From positions 33,641 to 97,640 of the forward strand of contig JAJFKP010000049.1 in assembly GCA_021773135.1 (NCBI GenBank): DNA of 64,000 nt, given 5' to 3'. Below are positions 42,715-51,232 of the stretch, in pieces. The first letter of the stretch is position 1. Every line of letters starts with the position of its first letter. This DNA is from Woeseiaceae bacterium. GTDB taxonomy: Bacteria; Pseudomonadota; Gammaproteobacteria; Steroidobacterales; Woeseiaceae. The position numbers were made by a program, and so were the translations under genes. The notes under the pieces were generated by a model that was not told the DNA's origin, ran no database searches, and worked only from the letters and a program-made list of their open reading frames with translations.

Positions 42715-43851
42715 ATGAAGAAACTAATATTCCTCACTTTGCTTTTTGCGAGCACCGCTTTCGGGCAGATTCAGCCCGAACCGGCCGGCGTAATACAAAC
42801 GCTTCCGGAATCCTGGCCACCACACTGGATAATCGTTCAGGACGGTGCGTTCTTCCATATGAACAGTGGCAAATTCATTGTGGTCGATGCAGATTCGGAC
42901 GATCCGGCAACGCGATTCAAGGGCATGTTCAATGGCACGTTCATACCGCAATTCTTCCAGGCCGAATCCCGACCGGAGATGTATGTCACCGAGACCTTTT
43001 ACTCGCGTGGTACGCGGGGTGTGCGAACCGATGTGTTGACAATCTGGGACAAGCAGACTTTGTCGCCTGTCGCCGAGGTCGTCCTGCCACCCAAGCGGGC
43101 CAGCCAGATGCCAATGAATTACCATATTCAACTGGTCGACGACGAAAAGTTAGCACTGGTGTACAACTTTACACCGGCAACGTCCGTATCTGTTATTGAC
43201 ATCGTCAACAGGACGTTTCTTGGTGAAGTTCCCACGCCAGGTTGTTCACTCGTCTTTCCGATGGCAGGTCGCGCTTTTGCTTCTATCTGCACGGACGGTT
43301 CAATGCTCAGTGTGCAACTTGATGAAGACGGTCAGCAGGCATCGACGGCGCGAACCGACGTCTTTTTCGATGCCAACAACGACCCGTTGATGGAAAAAGC
43401 GGCAATGGTCGATGGCGTTGCCTATTTTCCCACCTTTCTCGGGCGAATGGTGCCGGTCGACATGCGCGGTGAGTCCCTGGAAGTTGGCGATACGTGGTCG
43501 CTGCTAGGCGCTGGCGACGACGGCTGGAGACCGGGGGGCCTTGCGGTAACCGGAACGGATGGTGCCGGACGAATTTACGTCCTTATGCACCCCGATGGCT
43601 ATGAAGGGTCGCACAAGGACCCAGGTGCCGAGGTGTGGGTTTTCGATCCGGCGACCCGGCAACGTGTGGATCGAATTGCACTACAGCTTCCCGCGATTTC
43701 AATCGGACTGACCCGTGATGACAATCCGCTTTTGGTCGCGACAAATATCAATCTCGAGGTCGACGTATACGACGTCGCAAGTGGGGAATTCCAACGGACG
43801 TTGAGTGATATCGGCGCAGAAACGCCGTTCTTGTTGCACGGCGCAAATTAA
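42715..43851 (+). CDS. TTQ amine dehydrogenase, large (beta-propeller) subunit
   Basis: 378 residues. Signal peptide MKKLIFLTLLFASTAFGQ, then a seven-bladed propeller like the heavy subunits of methylamine and aromatic amine dehydrogenase. Visible family features are AGVIQTLPESWPPHWIIVQDG near 22-42, FMVVD-like strands (GKFIVVDADSD), QFFQAESRPEMYVTETFYSRGTRGVRTDVLTIWD near 83-115 and GAEVWVFDPATRQRVDRIAL near the end. It forms an alpha2beta2 complex in the periplasm with the next gene's product. The long frame from 42589 overlaps aldehyde dehydrogenase and is not the true start; the ATG at 42715 follows that gene's stop by four bases. MADH versus AADH cannot be told from sequence alone. Confidence 0.88.
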   Translation: MKKLIFLTLLFASTAFGQIQPEPAGVIQTLPESWPPHWIIVQDGAFFHMNSGKFIVVDADSDDPATRFKGMFNGTFIPQFFQAESRPEMYVTETFYSRGTRGVRTDVLTIWDKQTLSPVAEVVLPPKRASQMPMNYHIQLVDDEKLALVYNFTPATSVSVIDIVNRTFLGEVPTPGCSLVFPMAGRAFASICTDGSMLSVQLDEDGQQASTARTDVFFDANNDPLMEKAAMVDGVAYFPTFLGRMVPVDMRGESLEVGDTWSLLGAGDDGWRPGGLAVTGTDGAGRIYVLMHPDGYEGSHKDPGAEVWVFDPATRQRVDRIALQLPAISIGLTRDDNPLLVATNINLEVDVYDVASGEFQRTLSDIGAETPFLLHGAN

Positions 43852-43862
43852 GGATGTTGAAG

Positions 43863-44393
43863 ATGAATTGGTTAGATAAATGGCTTGACAGATCCGTGGA
43901 AAAAACGACTCGTGGTCTGGCGCAACGTACATCGCGGCGTGGTTTCCTGGGCAAATTTGCAGGCGCGGTAATTGGCGGCGCGGCAACAGTACCGTTGCTG
44001 CCGGTTGCCCGTTCACAGGAGGCCGCGACACCGGCGCCGCTTGAAGAAGGCGATGCCAATAGCTGCGACTACTGGCGTTATTGTGCGATAGACGGTTTTC
44101 TTTGCGGCTGCTGTGGTGGGTCCATGAATTCCTGTCCACCCGGCACCGAGATGTCACCGATCACCTGGATTGGAACCTGTGAGAATCCGGTAGATGGTCA
44201 AAACTACATCATTTCCTATAACGACTGCTGTGGTAAAGCTTCCTGTGGCAACTGTCTGTGCCAGCGAAACGAGGGTGATCGGCCGGTCTACAATCCGCGC
44301 GTTGCCAACGATCTCAACTGGTGTCTCGGCACAACGAGCGCGGCCTATCACTGTTCTACCGCGATTGTAATCGGCGCGGCTCTGGACGACTGA
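43863..44393 (+). CDS. TTQ amine dehydrogenase, small (catalytic) subunit
   Basis: 176 residues from the ATG at 43863, which has AAGGA about eight bases upstream (an ATG at 43854 is the alternative). A Tat-type leader contains Arg25-Arg26 in SRRGFLGKFAGA. The mature part keeps every feature of MADH/AADH small subunits: CDYWRYCAIDGFLC, the cofactor tryptophans W102 (SPITWIGTC) and W153 (NDLNWCLG), catalytic D77 and D121 (in AIDG and NDCC) and Y162 (AAYHC). There are 14 Cys, two more than the 12 paired in MADH, in LCGCC and ASCGNC. It oxidises a primary amine to aldehyde plus ammonia. The usual biogenesis genes (mauF, E, D, G) are not beside it. Confidence 0.92.
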   Translation: MNWLDKWLDRSVEKTTRGLAQRTSRRGFLGKFAGAVIGGAATVPLLPVARSQEAATPAPLEEGDANSCDYWRYCAIDGFLCGCCGGSMNSCPPGTEMSPITWIGTCENPVDGQNYIISYNDCCGKASCGNCLCQRNEGDRPVYNPRVANDLNWCLGTTSAAYHCSTAIVIGAALDD

Positions 44394-44887
44394 TGAAGAT
44401 CTGCGCAAATTCACTTGTCGCAGTTTTCGGCGTTATCGCTGGTGCTGCGGTGAGCGCGCAGGATCAGGACAGCTACGACGCCGACAATTATGCAACCTGT
44501 GCTGCCTGCCATTTGCCGGATGGCGCCGGCATACCCGGAGCCTTTCCAAGAATTCGCAGCCGCGCGACGGGGATAGCAATGCTGGAGGGTGGTCGAGACT
44601 ATCTGATTACCGTAACTTCGTATGGCCTGATGGGCACGATTACTGTCGATGGCGCCCAGTATTTTGGCATTATGCCGGGCAATAGTGCAGCAATGTCGAC
44701 CGAAGAAATCGCGTCCGTTTTGAACTACATTGTTTTCGAATTGAGTGACTCGGAAACGACCGGCATTGACGAGTTTACTGCCGAAGAAGTCAGCAGTGTC
44801 CAGTCAGCTGTCGCATCCAAAAGCCCTGCAGCAGCCGGTGAGATACGCAAAGCACTGACGACCAGTCACGGCGACGATTGGCCGTGA
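44393..44887 (+). CDS. Periplasmic c-type cytochrome
   Basis: 164 residues. The ATG overlaps the dehydrogenase stop (TGATG), so translation is coupled; a longer frame from 44321 lies inside that gene and is not used. Signal peptide (SLVAVFGVIAGAAVSAQ) then haem motif C36-A-A-C39-H40 and a later GIMPG whose Met is the expected second axial ligand. It is the natural electron acceptor for the TTQ dehydrogenase, in the role amicyanin or a cytochrome c plays in other bacteria. No azurin- or amicyanin-like copper protein is present, which favours a cytochrome partner. Confidence 0.85.
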   Translation: MKICANSLVAVFGVIAGAAVSAQDQDSYDADNYATCAACHLPDGAGIPGAFPRIRSRATGIAMLEGGRDYLITVTSYGLMGTITVDGAQYFGIMPGNSAAMSTEEIASVLNYIVFELSDSETTGIDEFTAEEVSSVQSAVASKSPAAAGEIRKALTTSHGDDWP

Positions 44888-45330
44888 TCTTGAGGTTAGT
44901 CGTCCTGTCGCTAATGTTCGCTGCTGTGCATGCGACGGCCGACGACGAGCGGGCACACGTGAACTACATGCTGCATTGCCAGGGTTGCCACCTGCCACAA
45001 GCCGAAGGGTTCGCGGGCAGGGTGCCGCCAATGAAGGACTTTGTCGGCTTTTTTCTCCACTCCGCGGAGGGACGGGACTTCCTGATTCGAGTGCCGGGCG
45101 TGGCGCACTCGGCGCTGGATGATTTTGAAATCACCGAGTTGATGAACTGGTTACTGCAAAGCTTCAGCGCGGCACAGTTGCCTGCGACGTTCACGCCGTT
45201 TACGGTGGATGAGGTTGCAGGCCTGAGGCGGGATCCGGAGTCGGCGCCGGAGGCCGCGCGAAACGAGATTCTCAGCAAGATAGCAGCTGATCTGCCAACA
45301 CTTGCGGTCGCACTTGCCCACGAAGAATAA
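44884..45330 (+). CDS. Second periplasmic c-type cytochrome, altered distal ligand
   Basis: 148 residues from a GTG at 44884 that overlaps the previous stop (GTGA). Signal peptide (LVVLSLMFAAVHATA) and haem motif C32-Q-G-C35-H36. The first cytochrome's GIMPGNSA region aligns here with RVPGVAHSAL, so the usual Met is absent; the axial ligand may be His, an earlier Met (VPPMKDF) or nothing. It ends with a proline/alanine-rich helical tail. As third gene of the dehydrogenase set it may form a complex with the first cytochrome or act in a different redox step. Confidence 0.82.
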   Translation: MILRLVVLSLMFAAVHATADDERAHVNYMLHCQGCHLPQAEGFAGRVPPMKDFVGFFLHSAEGRDFLIRVPGVAHSALDDFEITELMNWLLQSFSAAQLPATFTPFTVDEVAGLRRDPESAPEAARNEILSKIAADLPTLAVALAHEE

Positions 45331-45347
45331 AAAAACCAGGGGACAGA

Positions 45348-45641
45348 ATGGACGCAGAACAAAATATCGCTGACGATCCGGCGTTTCAACAATTGCTTGC
45401 TACGCGTAGCCGCATTCGCTGGGGCTTCTCATTCATAGTGATTGGCGCCTACCTGGGTTACGGGGTTGCGGGCTTGTACTTTTCTGAAAGCTACGCGACA
45501 CCGTTCTTCGGCAGCTCGATGCCATGGGGCCTGGTGATGGGTTTCTGCATCATTGCCTTGTCGGTTGCGCTGTCGATTATATATGTTCGAATCATTGGCA
45601 GGCTCGAAGCTAAAAACCTGTTTGCCGGGCGGCCGAACTAG
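45348..45641 (+). CDS. DUF485-family membrane protein
   Basis: 97 residues with two membrane helices (about 27-46 and 60-83). The layout DPAFQQLLATRSRIRWGFS at the start and the short cytoplasmic C-terminus match DUF485 proteins such as YjcH. These are always found just upstream of a sodium:solute symporter of the acetate permease group, as here. It is thought to be a small partner subunit. GGGGA precedes the ATG, 18 bases after the cytochrome gene. Confidence 0.88.
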   Translation: MDAEQNIADDPAFQQLLATRSRIRWGFSFIVIGAYLGYGVAGLYFSESYATPFFGSSMPWGLVMGFCIIALSVALSIIYVRIIGRLEAKNLFAGRPN

Positions 45642-45643
45642 GA

Positions 45644-47200
45644 ATGGGAAGCAGCGTCAATCTTAGTGCGATCATCGTTTTCGTTGGCTTTATCTCATTA
45701 AGCCTGTTCATCACCTGGTGGGCCGCGAAAAGAACCCACTCAGCGGGCGAGTTTTACACGGCTGGCGGGAAAATTACCGGGTTCCAGAACGGACTGGCGC
45801 TCGCCGGGGACTTCATGTCTGCGGCGACTTTCCTGGGATTGACCGGGCTTGCATTTATCGGTGGTTCGGATGCGATGCTATTTACAGCCGGTGTTACTGT
45901 CAGTTGGGCATTCATGCTTTTTGCATTTGCCGACCGGCTCCGCAATCTGGGCAAATTCACATTCGCGGATGTGGTTGCCTATCGACTCCACCCTGAGAAG
46001 CTGCGTGTGCTGGCGGCGACAGGTACTTTGACCGTTGCGATTCCGTATCTCATCGCACAGATGGTCGGCGCCGGTTCTCTCATCGAGGCGCTGTTCGATA
46101 TTCCCTATCTTGCCGCGGTTCTGATCGTGGGAACGCTGATGACCGTCTACGTCGTTTTTGGCGGCATGCTTGCGACAACGTGGGTGCAGGTAACGAAGGC
46201 GATACTCTTGCTGCTTGGCGGAACGACACTCCTGTTCCTCGTTCTCAGTCAGTTCGGATTCAGCGTCGATGCACTCTTTGATAAGGCAGCCGAAGTCCAT
46301 CCACGCGGAGAAGGCATTTTCATGCCTGGCGGCCTGTATGACGACCCCATCAGCGTGCTGTCCTTAGGCCTCGCTTTCGTTTGTGGCACCGCGGGATTGC
46401 CGCACGTTCTCATGCGTTTCTTTACAGTGCCCGATGCCGCTCAGGCACGGCGATCCATAGGCTACGCGGTCGCCATCATTGGCTATTTTCAGGCCGCAAT
46501 CGTAATTATCGGGTTCGGGGCGATTGCACTGCTGACCGGCCAGACCGAATACGTCAGCGAATCCGGTCAGATCGCCGGCGGCGCGAACATGATATCGATT
46601 CACCTTTCGCGGTTGGTCGGTGGCGAGGTCTTTTTCGGTTTGATCGCGGCGGTGGCGTTCGCGACCATACTTGCCGTCGTCGCGGGAATACTTCTGTCTG
46701 CATCGGCAGCTGTGGCGCACGATTTCTATTCCCGCGTTATTCGCAAGGGCGAGATTTCGGATGCAGATGAAGTCAGAGTGACGCGTTGGGCGACGCTATT
46801 CATTGGTGCAACAGCGATAGGGTTGAGCGTATTTTTTAAGAACGTCAACGTAGGTGTATTGTCGACCATAGCGCTGGCGATTGCCGCAAGCGTCAACTTT
46901 CCTGCAATTTTCCTGGTGCTTTTCTGGAACGGCCTGACCACACGGGGGACGATCGCCGGTGGCATTACGGGACTTACCGTTGTGCTGGTGCTCGTATTCC
47001 TGAGCCCGACGATCTGGGTCAATGTGCTGGGCAATGAGGTTGCGGTCTTTCCGTACGCGTATCCGACACTATTCTCCGTAAGCGCAGCTTTTCTGGTTAC
47101 GATCGTGGTTTCGATTTTGGATGACAGCGAAAGAGCACAGGTTGATCGTGCTGCATACTCATCCCAGGTAGTGCGCAGCGAATTAGGTGAACTCAAATGA
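45644..47200 (+). CDS. Sodium:solute symporter, ActP-like
   Basis: 518 residues with about 13 helices. Family signatures are FYTAGGKITGFQNGLALAGD near 34-53, the LTGLAFIGG helix, GTLTVAIPYLIAQMVGAG near 123-140, and the GTAGLPHVLMRFFTVPDA motif near 245-262 that marks the acetate/glycolate-permease branch of the SSS family. It probably imports a monocarboxylate, such as an aryl- or alkyl-acetate, with sodium. It begins two bases after the DUF485 stop and overlaps the amidase start by four bases. The substrate may be the acid made by the operon's aldehyde dehydrogenase or released by its amidase. Confidence 0.9.
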   Translation: MGSSVNLSAIIVFVGFISLSLFITWWAAKRTHSAGEFYTAGGKITGFQNGLALAGDFMSAATFLGLTGLAFIGGSDAMLFTAGVTVSWAFMLFAFADRLRNLGKFTFADVVAYRLHPEKLRVLAATGTLTVAIPYLIAQMVGAGSLIEALFDIPYLAAVLIVGTLMTVYVVFGGMLATTWVQVTKAILLLLGGTTLLFLVLSQFGFSVDALFDKAAEVHPRGEGIFMPGGLYDDPISVLSLGLAFVCGTAGLPHVLMRFFTVPDAAQARRSIGYAVAIIGYFQAAIVIIGFGAIALLTGQTEYVSESGQIAGGANMISIHLSRLVGGEVFFGLIAAVAFATILAVVAGILLSASAAVAHDFYSRVIRKGEISDADEVRVTRWATLFIGATAIGLSVFFKNVNVGVLSTIALAIAASVNFPAIFLVLFWNGLTTRGTIAGGITGLTVVLVLVFLSPTIWVNVLGNEVAVFPYAYPTLFSVSAAFLVTIVVSILDDSERAQVDRAAYSSQVVRSELGELK

Positions 47201-48669
47201 AAAGAATGATGCTGCTGGCAGTCGTGGCAGTGCTGTCAGCTTGCGCCGAGGAACAAACAATGAAACCGATTCCGGCCTATCCCGGCATTTCTGATCTGGT
47301 TGCGATGATGGAGGCAGGTGAAACCACGAGTGCTGAAATCGTCGCGGAATTACTCAGGCGATCAGATGCCGCGCGCGAGCTGAATGCCTACATAATTATT
47401 GACGCTGACAGCGCGCTTGACCGGGCCCGGGAACTCGACGGTCTTCGCGCATCCGGCGAAATACTCGGACCGCTGCATGGTATTCCGCTCGTGGCTAAAG
47501 ACAATATCCATGTAGCCGGCATGCCTAACACGGCGGGAACGCCTGCACTGGCTGACTTCGTTCCGAATGCAGACAATGGCGTCGTCGCCGCGCTGCGTAA
47601 GGCGGGTGCAATTATCATTGGCAAAGCCAACATGCATGAATTGGCCTTCGGCATTACCAGCGACAACGCGACATACGGATCGGTGGCAAACCCCTATGAT
47701 CGAACAATGTTTCCGGGTGGCAGCAGCGGCGGCACGGCTAGTGCGATAGCGGCCGGGCTGGTGCCGGCCGGTCTTGGCACGGACACCGGCGGATCCGTCC
47801 GCATTCCAGCCGCATTAACGGGCATCGTCGGTTTTCGACCGAGCACGGATCGGTACGATTCGACCGCAGTGACGCCGATTTCGCACACCCGCGACACGGT
47901 TGGTCTCATCGGGCGCAGCGTCGCCGACCTGATCGTCATGGACCACATTATTGATCCAGGCGGACAGCGGATTTCCACGGTCTCCGCGGACAGTATTCGC
48001 CTCGGTGTTCCGCGCGCATATTATTTTGACAACGTCGATGCGCAGGCAGGTGTTGTTATCGAAGCTGCATTAACCAGGCTCAGTGATGCGGGCGTAACAC
48101 TGATCCCAGCGGATCCTCCGGGCATCGATGCACTACTGGCACGCAGCGCATTTCCACTGGCACTCTATGAAGTTATGATCGATCTCCCGGCATATCTCGA
48201 AGAGTTTTCGACCGGCAAGGACATTGCCGCTATTGCGGAAGCTGCCGGGAGCCCGGACGTGCAGGGGCTGTTCGCCTCTTTACTCGGCGATGGGAAGGTT
48301 CCGGAAGAAGTCTATGCCGACGCGCTGGCGGCACGTGCGGAGATGCGCGAGGTATTCGCAACATACTTCGAGAACGCTGAACTTGACGCAATGATATTTC
48401 CGACGACCTTGTTGCCGGCGAGACCGATCGAAAACAGTTTGCAGACCGTCGAGCTCAACGGAGCGCAGGTACCCACGTTCCCGACTTATATACACAACAC
48501 CGACCCGGCAAGTATCGCTGCGCTGCCAGGCATCAGCCTGCCTGTCGGCTTGACGGCAAACGGGTTGCCGGTCGGGATCGAGATCGACGGTCCGGAGGGG
48601 ACCGATCGGCAGCTTCTCGCGATAGCGGCCGAAATTGAAAGAATCTTCGAATTCACTGCGCGGCCCTAG
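47197..48669 (+). CDS. Lipid-anchored amidase-signature enzyme
   Basis: 490 residues. The lipobox VLSAC puts the lipidated Cys at residue 16. The amidase-signature triad is visible: Lys in PLVAKDNIHVAG near 97, then the Gly/Ser-rich GGSSGGTASAIAAGLVPAGL near 172-191 with its cis-Ser, and the nucleophile Ser of TDTGGSVRIPAAL near 193-205. It hydrolyses an amide to acid plus amine or ammonia. A lipid anchor places it in the periplasm, where amine released could feed the TTQ dehydrogenase and acid the symporter. The start ATG overlaps the symporter stop (ATGA). The next gene begins 200 bases on and has its own promoter region. Confidence 0.9.
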   Translation: MKRMMLLAVVAVLSACAEEQTMKPIPAYPGISDLVAMMEAGETTSAEIVAELLRRSDAARELNAYIIIDADSALDRARELDGLRASGEILGPLHGIPLVAKDNIHVAGMPNTAGTPALADFVPNADNGVVAALRKAGAIIIGKANMHELAFGITSDNATYGSVANPYDRTMFPGGSSGGTASAIAAGLVPAGLGTDTGGSVRIPAALTGIVGFRPSTDRYDSTAVTPISHTRDTVGLIGRSVADLIVMDHIIDPGGQRISTVSADSIRLGVPRAYYFDNVDAQAGVVIEAALTRLSDAGVTLIPADPPGIDALLARSAFPLALYEVMIDLPAYLEEFSTGKDIAAIAEAAGSPDVQGLFASLLGDGKVPEEVYADALAARAEMREVFATYFENAELDAMIFPTTLLPARPIENSLQTVELNGAQVPTFPTYIHNTDPASIAALPGISLPVGLTANGLPVGIEIDGPEGTDRQLLAIAAEIERIFEFTARP

Positions 48670-48867
48670 AAAGTCATTTGTCGTTACTTTTGTAACTAAA
48701 ATGACTAACCACTTGATTGCAAATAATTAACGTCTGGTGCCGCGACTTAATGTGATACATAGTTGTCTATATGTCGGGTGATTTCGTATCATTTCAGCTG
48801 TAATTGTTTCAACTATAAAATAGTCTTAATCAACGCTCCAACAGGATTCATTTCGGGGGAAGAAATA

Positions 48868-51126
48868 ATGCTTGGGAAAAAACGCCTGATCGGATTGTCA
48901 CTGACGTCCGCGGCCTGCCTGTCCCTGACGCTGCCTGTTTATGCTCAGCAGCTTGAGGAAATAGTCGTTACCGCTACGCATCGCGAAGAAAGTATTCAGG
49001 ACGTACCCATCGCCGTAACGGCGATTGGCTCGCAACAACTCGAAGCCGCTGGAATATTCGACTCCACCACGGTCGCGCTGAATACGCCAGGAATGGCATA
49101 CGCCGAGTTTGCACCGGGCCAGGCATACATTTCAATGCGCGGCGTCGGTTCTGTCGACGATGGCGCCGGACTCGATAATTCTGTCGCGCTATTTCTCGAT
49201 GGCGTCTACATCGGTCGCCAGGCAGGGATCAACTTTGACCTGTTTGATCTTGATCGCATTGAGGTGTTGAAGGGACCGCAGGGAACGCTGTTCGGACGCA
49301 ACGCGGTTGGCGGTGCCATTAATGTTGTTACTTCACGGCCGGAAAACGAACTTGGCGGCAAGGCGGCCGTGACCGTTGGCAACGAAGGAATCCTCCGCTA
49401 CCAGGGGCTGGTTACCGGTGGTTTCTCCGAAAACCTGTCCGGCAAGCTCGTCGTCAACCATCGGGAGCACGATGGCTTCGTAAAAAACACGCATCGCGGC
49501 GTCGATGTACAGGATGAAGATTTCATTTCTTTCAGGGGACAATTGCTCCTTGAGCTTGATTCATCGGAATGGTTTCTTTCAGCGGACACCTGGGACGACG
49601 ATCGTGGCGATATGGGTCGTGCACCGATCGCGAATGGAAACTTTGACTACATCGGAGCGGCGACTGCCCTCGGTGCGGGCAGACCCGGCACCAACGCATC
49701 GCCATTGCTCGGATTTACCAAGCGTGAGGGATCGGGCATCAGTCTGCAGGGGGATATCGATTACAGTGCGGGCATGCTGACGTCGATCACAGGTTTCCGG
49801 AATACGAAGTCGAGCTGGGAAATGCCGTCGGTGGGTGCGCCGCTGGGTGGTGGGTCGGATGTGCCGAATGGCAACTTTGGTCTTGACGTCATCGATGCCA
49901 TTGATGAGGAAATCGACACCTTTTCACAGGAATTTCGCTGGACATCGACGGGCGATGGGCCGATTCAGTGGGTTGGTGGTCTTTACTATCTCACGGAAGA
50001 AACCTGGCGGCCGGAACAATTCCAGATCGCCGGCTATTCGACGGCAAGCGGTCAGACCGTTGTCGGCAACGAGTACACCAGGACCGAAAACGAGACGACC
50101 AGTACTGCTGCGTACGGCCATGGAAGCTGGGATATCAATGACGCATGGAGCCTGTCATTCGGTGCACGCTGGACCCGCGACGAACGTGACTACGCTGCGA
50201 CCGCGGTTAACTGTGGCATGGATGAGGCGGATCGCGCTGCCGCTGGCTTCCCCAACTTTCCGGAATGTGCGGGCGTAGGCGGCAGTCTCAGTATTATTGC
50301 GGAAACGTTCGGCATTACCACATCGAACAGCTGGACCGATTTCTCGCCGATGGTATCGGCACAGTTCAATCCAGGCGGCGACGTGATGTACTACGGTACG
50401 GTATCAACCGGTTACAAATCCGGCGGGTTCGCAGGTTCGCAAGGCGTCGAGGCGGCCGCGGCTAACCCGGTTGAGCCAGAGGATGTTATCAACTACGAAT
50501 TCGGCATGAAGGGCGACTTCGTCGACAACACCGTGCGAATTAATGCATCGTTGTTCTTCATGGATTACACCGATCTGCAGGTGGTCCGTTTTGGCCCGGT
50601 TCCCGGATCGGCATTCGGCACATTCCAGACGACCAACATTGGCAGCTCTGATATCAAGGGTCTCGAGGTCGATTTCTTCTGGGTCGTATCCGAGAGTTTC
50701 TCGCTTTCGGGCAACTACGCGTATCTCGATTCGGAAGTTAGCGGCCTGACGCTCAATACAGCCAACGGACCGCAGGATTTCTCAGGCTTCCCGCTGCGCC
50801 AGTCACCGAAAAACTCGTATAACCTGATTGCCAACTACGACATGGAAACAGACCAGGGCGCCTGGAATTTCCGCGCGCAGTTCAGTCACACGGACAATCA
50901 ACATGTCGACTTCGTCACCAGCACTGAGACAATTATTGAAGATGCCGACCTGCTGGACGCCAGCGTGCGCTGGGTCTCGCCCGACAGTCGCTATGAGGTA
51001 ACGCTCTGGGGCAAGAACCTGACCGACGAGCGCTATATCAAGCATTCCTACCGAATCGGACCGGGCTCAATTGGCGTCTGGAGTGATCCGTTGACGGTTG
51101 GCGTAACGGGACTCGTTAACTTCTAG
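48868..51126 (+). CDS. TonB-dependent outer-membrane receptor
   Basis: 752 residues from the ATG at 48868, which has GGGGGA upstream and starts a clean signal peptide (RLIGLSLTSAACLSLTLPVYAQ); the frame from 48763 is longer but not exported. TonB box LEEIVVTATHR near 28, plug with VLKGPQGTLFGRNAVGGAI near 133-151, and a barrel ending in TVGVTGLVNF. It is related to but clearly different from the receptor at 30203. It precedes a penicillin-acylase-like enzyme and phenylacetate-CoA ligase, so an N-acyl or aryl-acetyl compound is a possible cargo. A strong intrinsic terminator follows. Confidence 0.93.
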   Translation: MLGKKRLIGLSLTSAACLSLTLPVYAQQLEEIVVTATHREESIQDVPIAVTAIGSQQLEAAGIFDSTTVALNTPGMAYAEFAPGQAYISMRGVGSVDDGAGLDNSVALFLDGVYIGRQAGINFDLFDLDRIEVLKGPQGTLFGRNAVGGAINVVTSRPENELGGKAAVTVGNEGILRYQGLVTGGFSENLSGKLVVNHREHDGFVKNTHRGVDVQDEDFISFRGQLLLELDSSEWFLSADTWDDDRGDMGRAPIANGNFDYIGAATALGAGRPGTNASPLLGFTKREGSGISLQGDIDYSAGMLTSITGFRNTKSSWEMPSVGAPLGGGSDVPNGNFGLDVIDAIDEEIDTFSQEFRWTSTGDGPIQWVGGLYYLTEETWRPEQFQIAGYSTASGQTVVGNEYTRTENETTSTAAYGHGSWDINDAWSLSFGARWTRDERDYAATAVNCGMDEADRAAAGFPNFPECAGVGGSLSIIAETFGITTSNSWTDFSPMVSAQFNPGGDVMYYGTVSTGYKSGGFAGSQGVEAAAANPVEPEDVINYEFGMKGDFVDNTVRINASLFFMDYTDLQVVRFGPVPGSAFGTFQTTNIGSSDIKGLEVDFFWVVSESFSLSGNYAYLDSEVSGLTLNTANGPQDFSGFPLRQSPKNSYNLIANYDMETDQGAWNFRAQFSHTDNQHVDFVTSTETIIEDADLLDASVRWVSPDSRYEVTLWGKNLTDERYIKHSYRIGPGSIGVWSDPLTVGVTGLVNF

Positions 51127-51163
51127 ATCGTTTCCGGCGACTAAAAAGTGTTCTGATCCTACA

Positions 51164-51196
51164 AACACCGGCGCAATCTGCGCCGGTGTTTTCTTA
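51164..51196 (+). terminator. Strong intrinsic terminator after the TonB receptor
   Basis: AACACCGGCGCA (51164-51175) pairs perfectly with TGCGCCGGTGTT (51179-51190) around ATC, followed by TTCTT. It separates the receptor from the acylase gene that begins 43 bases beyond, so the acylase either has its own promoter in the following bases or depends on read-through. Confidence 0.85.
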
Positions 51197-51232
51197 TTCC
51201 CATAAGGTTTACAGCAGGACCGGCAATCAAGA

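Noticed and set aside
42589..43851. Long start of the TTQ large subunit reaching back into aldehyde dehydrogenase
   Set aside because: The signal peptide begins at the ATG at 42715, after the upstream stop; the extra N-terminal residues are the shifted frame of aldehyde dehydrogenase.
45348..47200. DUF485 and symporter as stand-ins for MauF/MauE maturation proteins
   Set aside because: Both are clear members of the YjcH/ActP transport pair and carry no disulfide or maturation motifs.
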